DNA of 39,203 nucleotides, from NCBI GenBank assembly GCA_964410325.1, contig CAYPFN010000015.1, positions 1-39,203 of the forward strand, in the 5' to 3' direction. The notes beneath the pieces were generated by a model. The model was given only the letters and a program-made list of their open reading frames with translations, was not told where the DNA came from and made no database searches. Shown one piece after another: positions 7,987-16,366 of the stretch (its first letter is position 1; each line of letters starts with the position of its first letter). A program made the position numbers and the translations under genes. Source of the DNA: CAAFZY01 sp964410325. Lineage in GTDB: Bacteria > Pseudomonadota > Alphaproteobacteria > RF32 > CAG-239.

Positions 7987-9279
7987 TTGGTTGATTTTCA
8001 CAAAATTGACGCTTTTTTTAACGGGGAAACGGCATTTGAAGATAAAATTCCTTTGAAATTGAGCCTAAGGGTGAAAGTATTGCGCTGGGCAAAGCTTCTG
8101 ATGCCGTCATTGGCAGCTATTTTAATTGCGCTTTTGCTACTTTTCCCCATATTAAAAGACAATAATGTGATAGAAAGCATTGATGTCACTCTTCCTAAAA
8201 AGGGCGAACTTGAAAAGCTACACATGGAAAAGACGGAATTTTCCATTACGAATAAAGATAATAAAATCAGCGTATTTTTTGCAGATTTAGTCGATGAAAC
8301 CGAGCCCGGTTCAAAGCTGTTGAAAATTATTAATCCGGAAGGCAGTATTCCAGCTGATGAAAACCAATTTATCCATATTGATTCGGATATAGGATATTAT
8401 AATCAGGAAACGCAAATTATCGAACTTCAAGACAATGTTGTTGCCATGTACGATGAAGGAACGACGGCCGAAACAGAATATGCTCGCTATGATTTTACCT
8501 CAAATTACGGATCCGGAAACCAGGCGGTGCATGCGTACGGAAACTGGGGAAAGCTCTGGGCGGAAGGTTTTGAATATTATCAGGATAAAGAGTTGCTTGT
8601 TTTAATTGGCAAAGCAAAGGTTATTAATGAAAATAACACGTTATGGGCAGATAAGGAAATCAGGTACTATCGGTTGGAAAACCGAATTGAAGCGGAAAAA
8701 AATGTTAAAGCGGTTGATCCGGAAAATACCATATATGCTGACTTGATGAAAACTTTTTTAACATCGGTTTCTAAAATGGATGTTGAAAAAATTGAAGCTT
8801 ATGGGCATGTGCGAGTTTTCAATGGAAATAATGTTATGCATGCGGATAAAATGACTGGTTTTATGCGGTCTGGATCGCCAAATATGCTTGAAAAAATTGA
8901 AGCTTATGGGCATGTTTTAATTGAAGATAAACAAAATATGAATAAAAATACCATATATGCGGATAAAATGTATGCTTTTTTTAGTGTCGGAAAAGAACAA
9001 AAGCTTGAAAAAATTGAGGCGTTTGATAATGTAAAAGTTGTAACAAGCGATGGTACGGCAGAAGGTGATTATGGGTTGTACATTCCTGATAAATCTGAAG
9101 TTGAAATACATCACAATGTTATAATTACTCAAGATGATAACGTTATCCACGGAGATAAAGCCGTTACCAACTTGAGAACATCTGTCAGTCGGGTTTTAGC
9201 TGATAAGGAAAATAAAAAACGAGTTTCCGGCGTCATTACCGGTTCAACAGTAAAAGGTAAAAAAGATGATGAAAAATAA
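7987..9279 (+). CDS. lptC: LptC-LptA fusion, LPS transport bridge protein
   Basis: One 430-residue frame replaces the normally separate lptC and lptA. Residues 1-38 are cytoplasmic and basic, and a membrane helix follows at about 39-56, as in LptC. An LptC-like beta region comes next (about 70-200, e.g. DSDIGYYNQETQIIELQDNV). The remainder is OstA/LptA-type beta-jellyroll repeats (LWADKEIRYY, IYADLMKTF, MHADKMTGF, IYADKMYAF). No second signal peptide is present, so the LptA part would stay tethered to the inner membrane. No ATG lies upstream of the membrane helix. The TTG at 7987, 2 bp after the kdsD stop and about 10 bp after GGCGGGGG, is the best start. The 3' end overlaps lptB by 14 bp. 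The basic C-terminal tail is atypical. Confidence 0.8.
   Translation: MVDFHKIDAFFNGETAFEDKIPLKLSLRVKVLRWAKLLMPSLAAILIALLLLFPILKDNNVIESIDVTLPKKGELEKLHMEKTEFSITNKDNKISVFFADLVDETEPGSKLLKIINPEGSIPADENQFIHIDSDIGYYNQETQIIELQDNVVAMYDEGTTAETEYARYDFTSNYGSGNQAVHAYGNWGKLWAEGFEYYQDKELLVLIGKAKVINENNTLWADKEIRYYRLENRIEAEKNVKAVDPENTIYADLMKTFLTSVSKMDVEKIEAYGHVRVFNGNNVMHADKMTGFMRSGSPNMLEKIEAYGHVLIEDKQNMNKNTIYADKMYAFFSVGKEQKLEKIEAFDNVKVVTSDGTAEGDYGLYIPDKSEVEIHHNVIITQDDNVIHGDKAVTNLRTSVSRVLADKENKKRVSGVITGSTVKGKKDDEK
8783..8915 (+). repeat. Recent internal duplication in the LptA-like region
   Basis: A 28-nt stretch at 8783-8810 is repeated exactly at 8888-8915, a period of 105 nt (35 codons), encoding EKIEAYGHV twice. 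A third, more diverged copy begins near 9005 (EKIEAFDNV). The repeats correspond to successive strands of the LptA jellyroll, which suggests growth of the bridge by tandem duplication. Confidence 0.85.
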
Positions 9280-10006
9280 ACAGGAGTCGATTTTGGAGAT
9301 ATTCAATATCGGCAAAAAATACAAGAACCGGGCTGTGTTAAAAAATGTTTCTTTGCATGTCCGCCGCAGTGAAGCCGTAGGATTGCTTGGACCTAACGGC
9401 GCCGGTAAGACCACCTGTTTTTATTGCGTAACCGGATTAATAACTCCTGATTATGGCGATGTTCATATTAACGGCCAAGATATTACCAATATGCCGATGT
9501 ATCGCCGTGCCCGGATGGGGATTGGTTATTTGCCACAAGAAGCATCAATTTTCAGAAGCTTAAGCGTTGAAGATAATATTAAAGCAATTTTGGAAATTGT
9601 AGAAGAAGATGAAAGTAAACGCGAAAATACTTTGGAAGAACTGTTAAACGAGTTCTCAATTGCCCATTTACGAAAATCTCCGGCAATTGCTTTATCTGGT
9701 GGTGAGCGTCGCCGCTTGGAAATCGCCCGTGCGCTGGCCAGCAATCCGGATTTTATCTTGCTTGATGAGCCGTTAGCCGGTATCGATCCAATTGCCGTCG
9801 GCGAAATTCGCTCGCTGGTGTCGCAATTAAAAAACCGCGGTTTAGGCGTGCTGATTACCGATCATAATGTCCGTGAAACATTAGATATTATTGACCGCGC
9901 TTATATTTTGCATGGCGGTTCGGTTTTAATGGAAGGCACGCCAGAGGAAATTGTTGCCAGTAAGGAAGTCCGTAAAGTCTATTTAGGCGATAATTTTTCA
10001 ATGTAA
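9266..10006 (+). CDS. lptB: LptB, ATPase of the LPS export ABC transporter
   Basis: LptB is the cytoplasmic ATPase that, with LptF and LptG, drives LPS extraction to the LptC-LptA bridge. The 246-residue protein contains Walker A GPNGAGKT (42-49), the Q-loop region YLPQEASIF, the signature LSGGE (143-147), Walker B ILLDEP (164-169) and the switch His in ITDHNVRE. A C-terminal REVRKVYLGDNF end is diagnostic of LptB. Its start overlaps the upstream lptC/A frame by 14 bp, so the two are translationally coupled. lptF and lptG are not in this window. Confidence 0.95.
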   Translation: MMKNKQESILEIFNIGKKYKNRAVLKNVSLHVRRSEAVGLLGPNGAGKTTCFYCVTGLITPDYGDVHINGQDITNMPMYRRARMGIGYLPQEASIFRSLSVEDNIKAILEIVEEDESKRENTLEELLNEFSIAHLRKSPAIALSGGERRRLEIARALASNPDFILLDEPLAGIDPIAVGEIRSLVSQLKNRGLGVLITDHNVRETLDIIDRAYILHGGSVLMEGTPEEIVASKEVRKVYLGDNFSM

Positions 10007-10108
10007 AAAAACGGATAAACAATTTACCAGTTTGTCTATCATATTGATAATCAAAGGCAATTCTACACTTTCAATCGCCATGCCTCTCATTATTTTTCCT
10101 TAATTTAT

Positions 10109-11698
10109 TTAAATCATCTGTTCGCGCGTTTTGCTAAATTTTATTTTCGGAAAATCTTCTGCAGCTTTGTTTAAATGCCAAGCGTTACGCGCTAGAAAAA
10201 CATTAGCGTTGTCGTGATCTTGGGCAATGTTTGTTTGGTTGCTGTCAATAAATTTTTGCAATTGGGCTTTGTCTTCGCACTCAAACCAGCGGGCGGTATA
10301 ATACTGCGTTGATTCGAAAATGACCGGAATATTGAATTCCGTCCGAATACGATCAGCCATAACTTCAAACTGCAAGGCGCCGACAGCCCCGACAATCCAT
10401 TCCGAACCGATAATCGGTTTAAATATGCTGGCGCCACCTTCTTCGGCAATTTGTTGCAGAGCCACGCCCAGGTGTTTTGATTTTAAGGGATCAACGGCTC
10501 TTACCGATTTCAAAAATTCCGGTGCAAAACTTGGAATGCCTGTAAAATGAAGTTTTTCCCCTTCAGTTAACGTATCACCGATTCTAAGCTGTCCATGATT
10601 AGGAATGCCGATAATATCGCCAGCATAAGCATCTTCGGCCAATTCGCGTTCCTGTGCCAGAAACATGACCGGAGTCGGTACTTTGAGATTTTTGCCAGTG
10701 CGCACCTGATAAAGATTCATACCGCGTTTAAAATGTCCAGAACAAATTCGCATAAAGGCAATTCGATCACGGTGTTTCGGATCCATATTGGCTTGAATCT
10801 TAAATATAAATCCTGCGACTTTATCTTCATCGGCTTTAATGAGGCGCGCGGTGGTTGGGTGCGGTTGCGGCGACGGTGCAAATCGGAACAGGCCTTCCAA
10901 TACTTCTTGAACGCCAAAATTGTTAATTGCGCTACCAAAAAATACAGGCGTTAAAGCACCAGCAAGATACAAATCCAAATCAAATTTCGAACAAAGTTCA
11001 CGTGCCATTTCAACATCTTCGCGTAATTTGGCAACTGCATGTGCCGGCAAAAGCGCATCAAGCTTAGGATCATCAAGGCCTTTACAAGTTTCAATTACAG
11101 AGTTGATTTGCGATTTATCGCCGTTTTTGTTCATTAAAATTAATTGATCATTAATGATATCATAACAGCCCAGAAAATCTTTACCGCTACCAATAGGCCA
11201 GCTGGCAGGAGTTATGTCTAAAGCAAGCGTTTTTTCAATATCATCAAGCAGGACAAAAGGATCAAGCCCTTCACGATCAAGCTTGTTAATAAAAGTTAAA
11301 ATAGGAATATTACGCAAACGGCAGACTTCAAAGAGTTTTTTCGTCTGATTTTCAATACCTTTTGCCGAATCAAGCACCATTACGGCAGAATCAACCGCCG
11401 TTAATACCCGATAGGTATCTTCCGAAAAATCTTCATGTCCCGGCGTATCCAAAAGATTGAAAGTTGTGTTTTTATATTCAAAGGTCATAACTGATGAAGC
11501 AACCGAAATACCGCGTTCCTGCTCAACTTTCATCCAATCGGATCGCGCGCGCCGGTTTTCACCGCGTGCTTTAACAGCTCCGGCTTGTTGAATAGCGCCA
11601 CCGAACAGTAAAAGTTTTTCGGTTAACGTTGTTTTGCCGGCATCCGGGTGTGAAATAATGGCAAAAGTTTTACGTTGGTTGATTCTGTTTTCTGGCAT
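10109..11698 (-). CDS. prfC: Peptide chain release factor 3
   Basis: RF3 is a translational GTPase that recycles RF1 and RF2 after peptide release. The 529-residue product has the GTPase motifs HPDAGKTT (17-24), DTPGH (84-88) and NKLD (138-141), with the EF-G-like domains II and III after them. The full length matches the family. It converges on lptB across a 102-bp gap. I see no clear terminator there, only a weak AGGCA/TGCCT pairing. It is divergent from tRNA-Leu. Confidence 0.96.
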   Translation of the reverse strand: MPENRINQRKTFAIISHPDAGKTTLTEKLLLFGGAIQQAGAVKARGENRRARSDWMKVEQERGISVASSVMTFEYKNTTFNLLDTPGHEDFSEDTYRVLTAVDSAVMVLDSAKGIENQTKKLFEVCRLRNIPILTFINKLDREGLDPFVLLDDIEKTLALDITPASWPIGSGKDFLGCYDIINDQLILMNKNGDKSQINSVIETCKGLDDPKLDALLPAHAVAKLREDVEMARELCSKFDLDLYLAGALTPVFFGSAINNFGVQEVLEGLFRFAPSPQPHPTTARLIKADEDKVAGFIFKIQANMDPKHRDRIAFMRICSGHFKRGMNLYQVRTGKNLKVPTPVMFLAQERELAEDAYAGDIIGIPNHGQLRIGDTLTEGEKLHFTGIPSFAPEFLKSVRAVDPLKSKHLGVALQQIAEEGGASIFKPIIGSEWIVGAVGALQFEVMADRIRTEFNIPVIFESTQYYTARWFECEDKAQLQKFIDSNQTNIAQDHDNANVFLARNAWHLNKAAEDFPKIKFSKTREQMI

Positions 11699-11788
11699 TT
11701 TCTAACCTGTTTTTTTTTATTTTTAATCCGACATTTTCGCGCATAATATTAAATTTTATTTAACAATACAATAGTTTTATGATTTTTC

Positions 11789-11816
11789 TTGATTTAAATA
11801 TTTTTTTAGCTAGTAT
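11789..11816 (+). promoter_or_regulatory. Promoter candidate for tRNA-Leu (and possibly tig)
   Basis: TTGATT (11789-11794) and TAGTAT (11811-11816) are 16 bp apart. The predicted start is about 20 bp before the tRNA. Confidence 0.5.
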
Positions 11817-11842
11817 TTCATCAGCCAAAAATAGGATTAACC

Positions 11843-11927
11843 GCGGACGTGGCGGAATTGGTAGACGCGCCAGACTTAGGATCTGGTACCGTAAGGTGTA
11901 TGGGTTCAAGTCCCTTCGTCCGCACCA
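11843..11927 (+). tRNA. tRNA-Leu (anticodon UAG)
   Basis: This is an 85-nt class II tRNA with encoded CCA. The acceptor GCGGACG pairs with CGTCCGC. The anticodon stem CCAGA/TCTGG encloses CTTAGGA, giving anticodon TAG. A variable arm (TACCGTAAGGTGTA) precedes the GGTTCAAGTCC T arm. It lies 37 bp before tig, a common alphaproteobacterial arrangement, and may share a transcript with it. Confidence 0.97.
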
Positions 11928-11964
11928 TTGTTTGCCAATGGTTTGAATTTTAGAAGAGATAAAG

Positions 11965-13359
11965 ATGAAAGTTACTGAAACAAAATCTAAGGGTCTAGAT
12001 AAAAAATATAAAGCAATTATTCCGGCAGCTGATTTTGAAAAGGAAGTTGATGCCAAGATTGATCGGATTGCCAAAACAACTAAATTGCCAGGTTTCCGTC
12101 CGGGTAAGGCTCCTAAAGCTATGCTCAAACAAAAATACCGCGCTTCGATTTTAGGGGAAGTTTTGGATGAAATGCTCCAAAATGCCGCTGATAAAATTAT
12201 TAAAGAAAATGAACTGCGTCCGGCGGTTATGCCTGAAATCAATTTAACCGTTTTCAATGATGGTAAAGATGTCGAGTTTGAAGTTATGGTTGAAGTGCTA
12301 CCGGAAATCAAGCTGGGTGATTTTTCAAAAATTACCTTGGAAAAATTAACAGCAGATGTTCCGCCAGAAGAGGTGGAAAAAGCTATTCGCTATGTTGCCG
12401 AAAGCCGTAAAGAAACAATAAAGGTTGAAGAAGACCGTCCGGCTAAGAAAGGAGATTTTACCGTAATTGATTTTGTTGGTTCTGTTAACGGTGAAGAATT
12501 TAAAGGCGGCAAAGGCAACGCTTATCCTTTGGAACTTGGTTCCGGCGCTTTTATTCCTGGGTTTGAAGATCAGCTGATTGGAAAAAAAGTTGGCGATAAT
12601 GTTGATGTTAAAGTAACTTTCCCGGAGAACTATCATGCTAAGGATTTGGCCGGTAAAGAGGCTGTTTTTGCTGTTGAAATCAAAGAAATTCGCGAACCGA
12701 AACCAGTTGTGATTGATGACGAGTTTGCTAAATCTTTAGGTGAAAAAGATTTGGATTCTTTGCGTGCTAAAATCGTTGAGCGTATTAAGACAGATTATGA
12801 GGCCGCCTCCAAAATGAAATTAAAGCGCGCTTTACTGGATGTTTTGGATAAAGAATATAATTTTGACGTTCCGCAAAAATTAATTGATACTGAATATGAC
12901 AATATTGTCAAGCAGTATGAACAGGCTAAAAAACATAATCAGCTGGATGAATATGAAAAATCTAAAGATGAGAAAGATTTACTGGCTGAATATAAAGAAA
13001 TTGCCTTGCGTCGCGTCAAATTAGGACTATTATTGTCTGAAATCGGCCTGGATGCAAAATTAACGATTTTGCCGGAAGATATCAATAAGGCCATATCCGC
13101 GGAAGCGCAAAAATATCCCGGACAGGAAAAGGCCGTGTTCGATTATTACTTAAAAAATAAAAAAGCTGTTGAAGCCTTAAAAGCTCCTGTTTTTGAAGAG
13201 AAAATCGTTGAGCATATTTTAAGCAAAGTGAGCTTAAAAGATAAAGTAGTAACCGTTGAAGAGCTTTATTCTTTTGAAGATGATAAAAAACCAGTGGCAA
13301 AAGAAGTTAAAAAGGCCGTAAAAAAGACGGCGAAAAATTCTGAAAAACAAAAAAAATAA
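11965..13359 (+). CDS. tig: Trigger factor, ribosome-bound chaperone and prolyl isomerase
   Basis: Trigger factor binds nascent chains at the ribosome exit tunnel. The 464-residue protein has the ribosome-docking signature GFRPGKAP (43-50), a FKBP-type PPIase domain (about 165-245; VIDFVGSVNGEEF, ELGSGAFIPGFEDQL) and the helical C-terminal substrate-binding domain. It ends in a Lys/Ala-rich basic tail (KKAVKKTAKNSEKQKK) longer than that of E. coli. The ATG has an AGAGATAAAG site. The terminator at 13388 closes the unit. clpP, often next to tig, is not here. Confidence 0.95.
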   Translation: MKVTETKSKGLDKKYKAIIPAADFEKEVDAKIDRIAKTTKLPGFRPGKAPKAMLKQKYRASILGEVLDEMLQNAADKIIKENELRPAVMPEINLTVFNDGKDVEFEVMVEVLPEIKLGDFSKITLEKLTADVPPEEVEKAIRYVAESRKETIKVEEDRPAKKGDFTVIDFVGSVNGEEFKGGKGNAYPLELGSGAFIPGFEDQLIGKKVGDNVDVKVTFPENYHAKDLAGKEAVFAVEIKEIREPKPVVIDDEFAKSLGEKDLDSLRAKIVERIKTDYEAASKMKLKRALLDVLDKEYNFDVPQKLIDTEYDNIVKQYEQAKKHNQLDEYEKSKDEKDLLAEYKEIALRRVKLGLLLSEIGLDAKLTILPEDINKAISAEAQKYPGQEKAVFDYYLKNKKAVEALKAPVFEEKIVEHILSKVSLKDKVVTVEELYSFEDDKKPVAKEVKKAVKKTAKNSEKQKK

Positions 13360-13387
13360 AAACCTGCCACCTAAAGGTTAAAGATGA

Positions 13388-13424
13388 AAATCCCGAAAAC
13401 TGCGAAATACAGTTTTCGGGATTT
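13388..13424. terminator. Bidirectional intrinsic terminator after tig
   Basis: Perfect 14-bp arms at 13388-13401 and 13411-13424 flank a 9-nt loop. It lies 28 bp after the tig stop and before the convergent membrane-protein gene, so it can serve both. It shares the ATCCCGAAAA core with the terminator at 316-371. Confidence 0.75.
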
Positions 13425-13517
13425 GTTTCAGATTTATAAAAAATTATCTCATGCGACAATTTTACATAGTTTCATCTGTTAAAATATAAACATATGAAAA
13501 ACATAATTTATCACAAG

Positions 13518-14237
13518 TTAATCATCATAGAAAAAATCATAAAGGTGCAAAAAGACAATAATTTGAAATACCGTTAACAGAGCATATAAAACACCCAGTA
13601 CAATAGAACCATTGGTTAAACCTATAAAACTTATAATAAGCGGAAAAATACCATATAAAAGTATAAAAATCAAAATCGTTTTACATAAATTTCCGCTAGT
13701 CTTAACATATGCGCTGATAATGGAGGCATCTTTACCGTTAATCGTCGAAATCCAGGCGAACCCCGGAATGAAAAAAGAAAATGTCAGGAGAGTGATAACG
13801 CCTAGGTAAAGAACTATTTTGCCTAAAGGATTGAGTAAAATAAAAATATAAATCCTCCGCAAAAAAGAATATATATCAGGGAAACCTATTAAATAACGGC
13901 TTAAGTAATGCAAAATATTAATGCCGATTTTTCCACAGATCAGTACAAACATGGAGAAAGCAAAAATAGTGATCATTTTAACAAAGGAGTCTACAAATTT
14001 TTCTTTAGTCAGCATCGGTCGCTGTTCATAATATAAGCTAACAAAAAAGAAATAAAAAAAATAAATGTAAAGACCATAAAGTAGTAATAATAAGAAGTTT
14101 TGGTAAATGCCAACTCTGATGGCCAGGTATGAACCGGCAAAAGAAAGAAATGCCAAAACCGCCAACAAAGCCTTATTCTTTCCGATAAAAGATAAGGAAT
14201 CAATAAAAAGTTGACGGGTTGACAGTTCTTTCTTCAT
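13518..14237 (-). CDS. Multi-pass membrane protein, unknown function
   Basis: The 239-residue product has about six hydrophobic helices (roughly 20-35, 42-65, 88-108, 130-158, 186-205 and 210-232) separated by short charged loops, and an acidic YDFFYDD end. I do not recognise a family. It starts 9 bp after the accC stop, with an AGGACG site (AAAGGACGCATATG), so it is the third gene of the accB-accC transcript. A role in fatty-acid or envelope synthesis is only a guess from that linkage. Confidence 0.75.
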   Translation of the reverse strand: MKKELSTRQLFIDSLSFIGKNKALLAVLAFLSFAGSYLAIRVGIYQNFLLLLLYGLYIYFFYFFFVSLYYEQRPMLTKEKFVDSFVKMITIFAFSMFVLICGKIGINILHYLSRYLIGFPDIYSFLRRIYIFILLNPLGKIVLYLGVITLLTFSFFIPGFAWISTINGKDASIISAYVKTSGNLCKTILIFILLYGIFPLIISFIGLTNGSIVLGVLYALLTVFQIIVFLHLYDFFYDD

Positions 14238-14246
14238 ATGCGTCCT

Positions 14247-15590
14247 TTATTTATAGTGTTTTTCCATAAATTGCTCCAGCCAGTGGATGTTATATTGTCC
14301 ATCAATAAAATCAGCCTGAGAAATAATTTCCTGATGAAGCGGAATGGTTGTTTTAACTCCTATTATAACAAATTCTTCCAATGCTCGCCGCAAACGCAGT
14401 AAAGCAGCGTTACGAGTTTTACCGTGAATTATGAGTTTAGCTATCATGCTATCATAATATGGCGGGATTGTATAGCCGGAATAAATCTCCGAATCAACTC
14501 GCACGCCTAAACCGCCTGGCGCATGCCATTCAGCGATTTTTCCCGGACAGGGGGTAAAAGTTTCCGGATCTTCAGCATTGATACGGCATTCAATGGCATG
14601 GCCGCTGAAAGTAATATCATCTTGGGTATATCCCAAAGCAGCGCCGCTGGCGATTCGAATTTGTTCACGGACGATATCAATGCCGGTGATTGCTTCTGTA
14701 ATCGGATGTTCAACTTGCAGACGAGTATTCATTTCCATAAAATAAAACTTACCATCTTCATATAAAAACTCCAATGTTCCGGCATTTTGATAACCGATTT
14801 TCTGAATAGCTTTGCAGACAATTTCACCGATTTCTTTACGCTGTGCATCATTCAAAGCTGGCGAAGGGCATTCTTCAATCACCTTTTGGTTATTACGCTG
14901 GATAGAGCAGTCACGTTCACCTAAATGTACAACATTGCCGTATTTATCCGCTAAAATCTGCATCTCAATATGACGTGGTTTTTGTAAGTATTTTTCCATA
15001 TAAACAACGTCACTGGTAAAAGCCGCCTTGGCTTCGGCACGCGCCATAGTATAAGCTTCGGTCATTTCCGCATCGTTAAAAGCAATTTTCATGCCTTTGC
15101 CTCCGCCACCGTCTTTAGCTTTAACAATAACTGGATAACCGATTTTATTAGCCCAGGTAATAGCATCTTCAATGCTTTCCAGCGCCGGCGAACCAGGCGT
15201 AATCGGCAAACCGGCATCCACGGCGGCCTGCCGCGCCATAATTTTATCGCCCATCAGGCGCATTTGCGCAGAAGTTGGACCGATAAAAACGATGCCGTGT
15301 TTTTCAACCATTTCCGCAAAATCAGCATTTTCCGAAAGAAAACCAAAACCCGGGTGAATAGCATCCGCGCCAGTAATTAAGGCAGCCGAAATAATTGCCG
15401 GCTTATTTAAATAAGAGTCTGTGGATCGGGCAGGGCCGATACAAACCGCCTCGTCAGCCAAACGGACATGCATGGCATTAGCATCGGCTTCCGAATGAAC
15501 GGCAACCGTGCGAATACCCATTTCCCGACAGGCCCGATGAATGCGCAACGCCACTTCACCCCGATTCGCAATTAATACTTTTCCAAACAT
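14247..15590 (-). CDS. accC: Biotin carboxylase subunit of acetyl-CoA carboxylase
   Basis: AccC carboxylates the biotin on AccB using ATP and bicarbonate, the first half of malonyl-CoA formation for fatty-acid synthesis. The 447-residue protein begins with the family signature VLIANRGEVALRI (5-17). It has the ATP-grasp glycine loop GGGGKGM (161-167), the catalytic MEMNTRLQVEHPITE block, and the C-terminal domain with CRINAEDP. It follows accB by 37 bp on the same strand, and length and order are canonical. Confidence 0.97.
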   Translation of the reverse strand: MFGKVLIANRGEVALRIHRACREMGIRTVAVHSEADANAMHVRLADEAVCIGPARSTDSYLNKPAIISAALITGADAIHPGFGFLSENADFAEMVEKHGIVFIGPTSAQMRLMGDKIMARQAAVDAGLPITPGSPALESIEDAITWANKIGYPVIVKAKDGGGGKGMKIAFNDAEMTEAYTMARAEAKAAFTSDVVYMEKYLQKPRHIEMQILADKYGNVVHLGERDCSIQRNNQKVIEECPSPALNDAQRKEIGEIVCKAIQKIGYQNAGTLEFLYEDGKFYFMEMNTRLQVEHPITEAITGIDIVREQIRIASGAALGYTQDDITFSGHAIECRINAEDPETFTPCPGKIAEWHAPGGLGVRVDSEIYSGYTIPPYYDSMIAKLIIHGKTRNAALLRLRRALEEFVIIGVKTTIPLHQEIISQADFIDGQYNIHWLEQFMEKHYK

Positions 15591-15627
15591 ACAAAATTCC
15601 TAAATTTTATGAGTTAATTTTTATACG

Positions 15628-16110
15628 TTATTCTATAACAATCAACGGAGCACCGTATTCAACCGGATCGCCACTTTCGACCAGTATTTTACTGACTCTG
15701 CCACCCTTGTGGGCTTTAACCGGATTGAAAGTTTTCATTGCCTCAATCAGACAAACCGTATCGCCAGCGGCAACCGTATCGCCGACATTGACATAATTGG
15801 CTGAATTCGGATCACTAGCAAGGTAAACAACGCCGACCATTGGAGATTTAACCGCATTTGGGCTACTTGTGTAATCAACATCGGCAGTTACATTTTCAAC
15901 CGGGGTTGATTCCGGAACGACAGCAACGGGAGCGCTTGGCGCTGGTGTGGAAACCGGTGTCGGAACATAAGTGGCGGGAGCTATGCCGGTCAGTTGCCGC
16001 GACAGGCTAATTCGACAGCCTTCATCTTCATATTCTAATTCGGTCAAATTTGTTTTATCCAATATTTCAGCTAGTTTGCTGATAACTTTTGTATCAATAG
16101 GATTTGACAT
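15628..16110 (-). CDS. accB: Biotin carboxyl carrier protein of acetyl-CoA carboxylase
   Basis: AccB carries the biotin between AccC and the carboxyltransferase. The 160-residue protein has a short N-terminal helical region, a flexible Pro/Ala/Val/Thr linker (about 44-75) and a biotinyl-lipoyl domain (about 85-160), with the biotinylation site EAMK at Lys126. It is the first gene of accB-accC. The 256-bp upstream gap to the divergent glycosyltransferase must hold its promoter. I could not pick one out confidently. Confidence 0.96.
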   Translation of the reverse strand: MSNPIDTKVISKLAEILDKTNLTELEYEDEGCRISLSRQLTGIAPATYVPTPVSTPAPSAPVAVVPESTPVENVTADVDYTSSPNAVKSPMVGVVYLASDPNSANYVNVGDTVAAGDTVCLIEAMKTFNPVKAHKGGRVSKILVESGDPVEYGAPLIVIE

Positions 16111-16230
16111 TATTTACCCTCTTTAAAAAATTACTAAAATCAACTTTAATTTGTAGTATGAAACGGAATAAAAGACAACAGATTTTAACAAGATTTTAAA
16201 AAAATACACAGAATTTTATCTCTTTAAGAG

Positions 16231-16274
16231 AAAAAAGCATCTTTTCGCTATAAGATTTTAAAATACGCTTTTTT
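16231..16274. other. AT-rich imperfect hairpin between divergent genes
   Basis: AAAAAAGC (16231-16238) and GCTTTTTT (16267-16274) are complementary and enclose ATCTT/AAGAT. It could be a regulatory or terminator-like element between accB and the glycosyltransferase. No function is shown. Confidence 0.25.
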
Positions 16275-16319
16275 ACTCAAAAACAATTTAGCGCTTGATT
16301 TTTTCCATAATAATTATTA

Positions 16320-16347
16320 TTGTCAAAACATATATTCGTACAATAAA
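16320..16347 (+). promoter_or_regulatory. Possible promoter of the glycosyltransferase gene
   Basis: TTGTCA (16320-16325) and AATAAA (16342-16347) are 16 bp apart, about 20 bp before the chosen start codon, leaving a very short leader. Confidence 0.35.
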
Positions 16348-16366
16348 ATTTAGAGTTATAAAAACA

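Noticed and set aside
11760..12311. Minus-strand frame of 183 codons
   Set aside because: It lies antisense to tig and across tRNA-Leu, and its composition is Ser/Ile/Leu-rich shadow sequence. tig is unambiguous.
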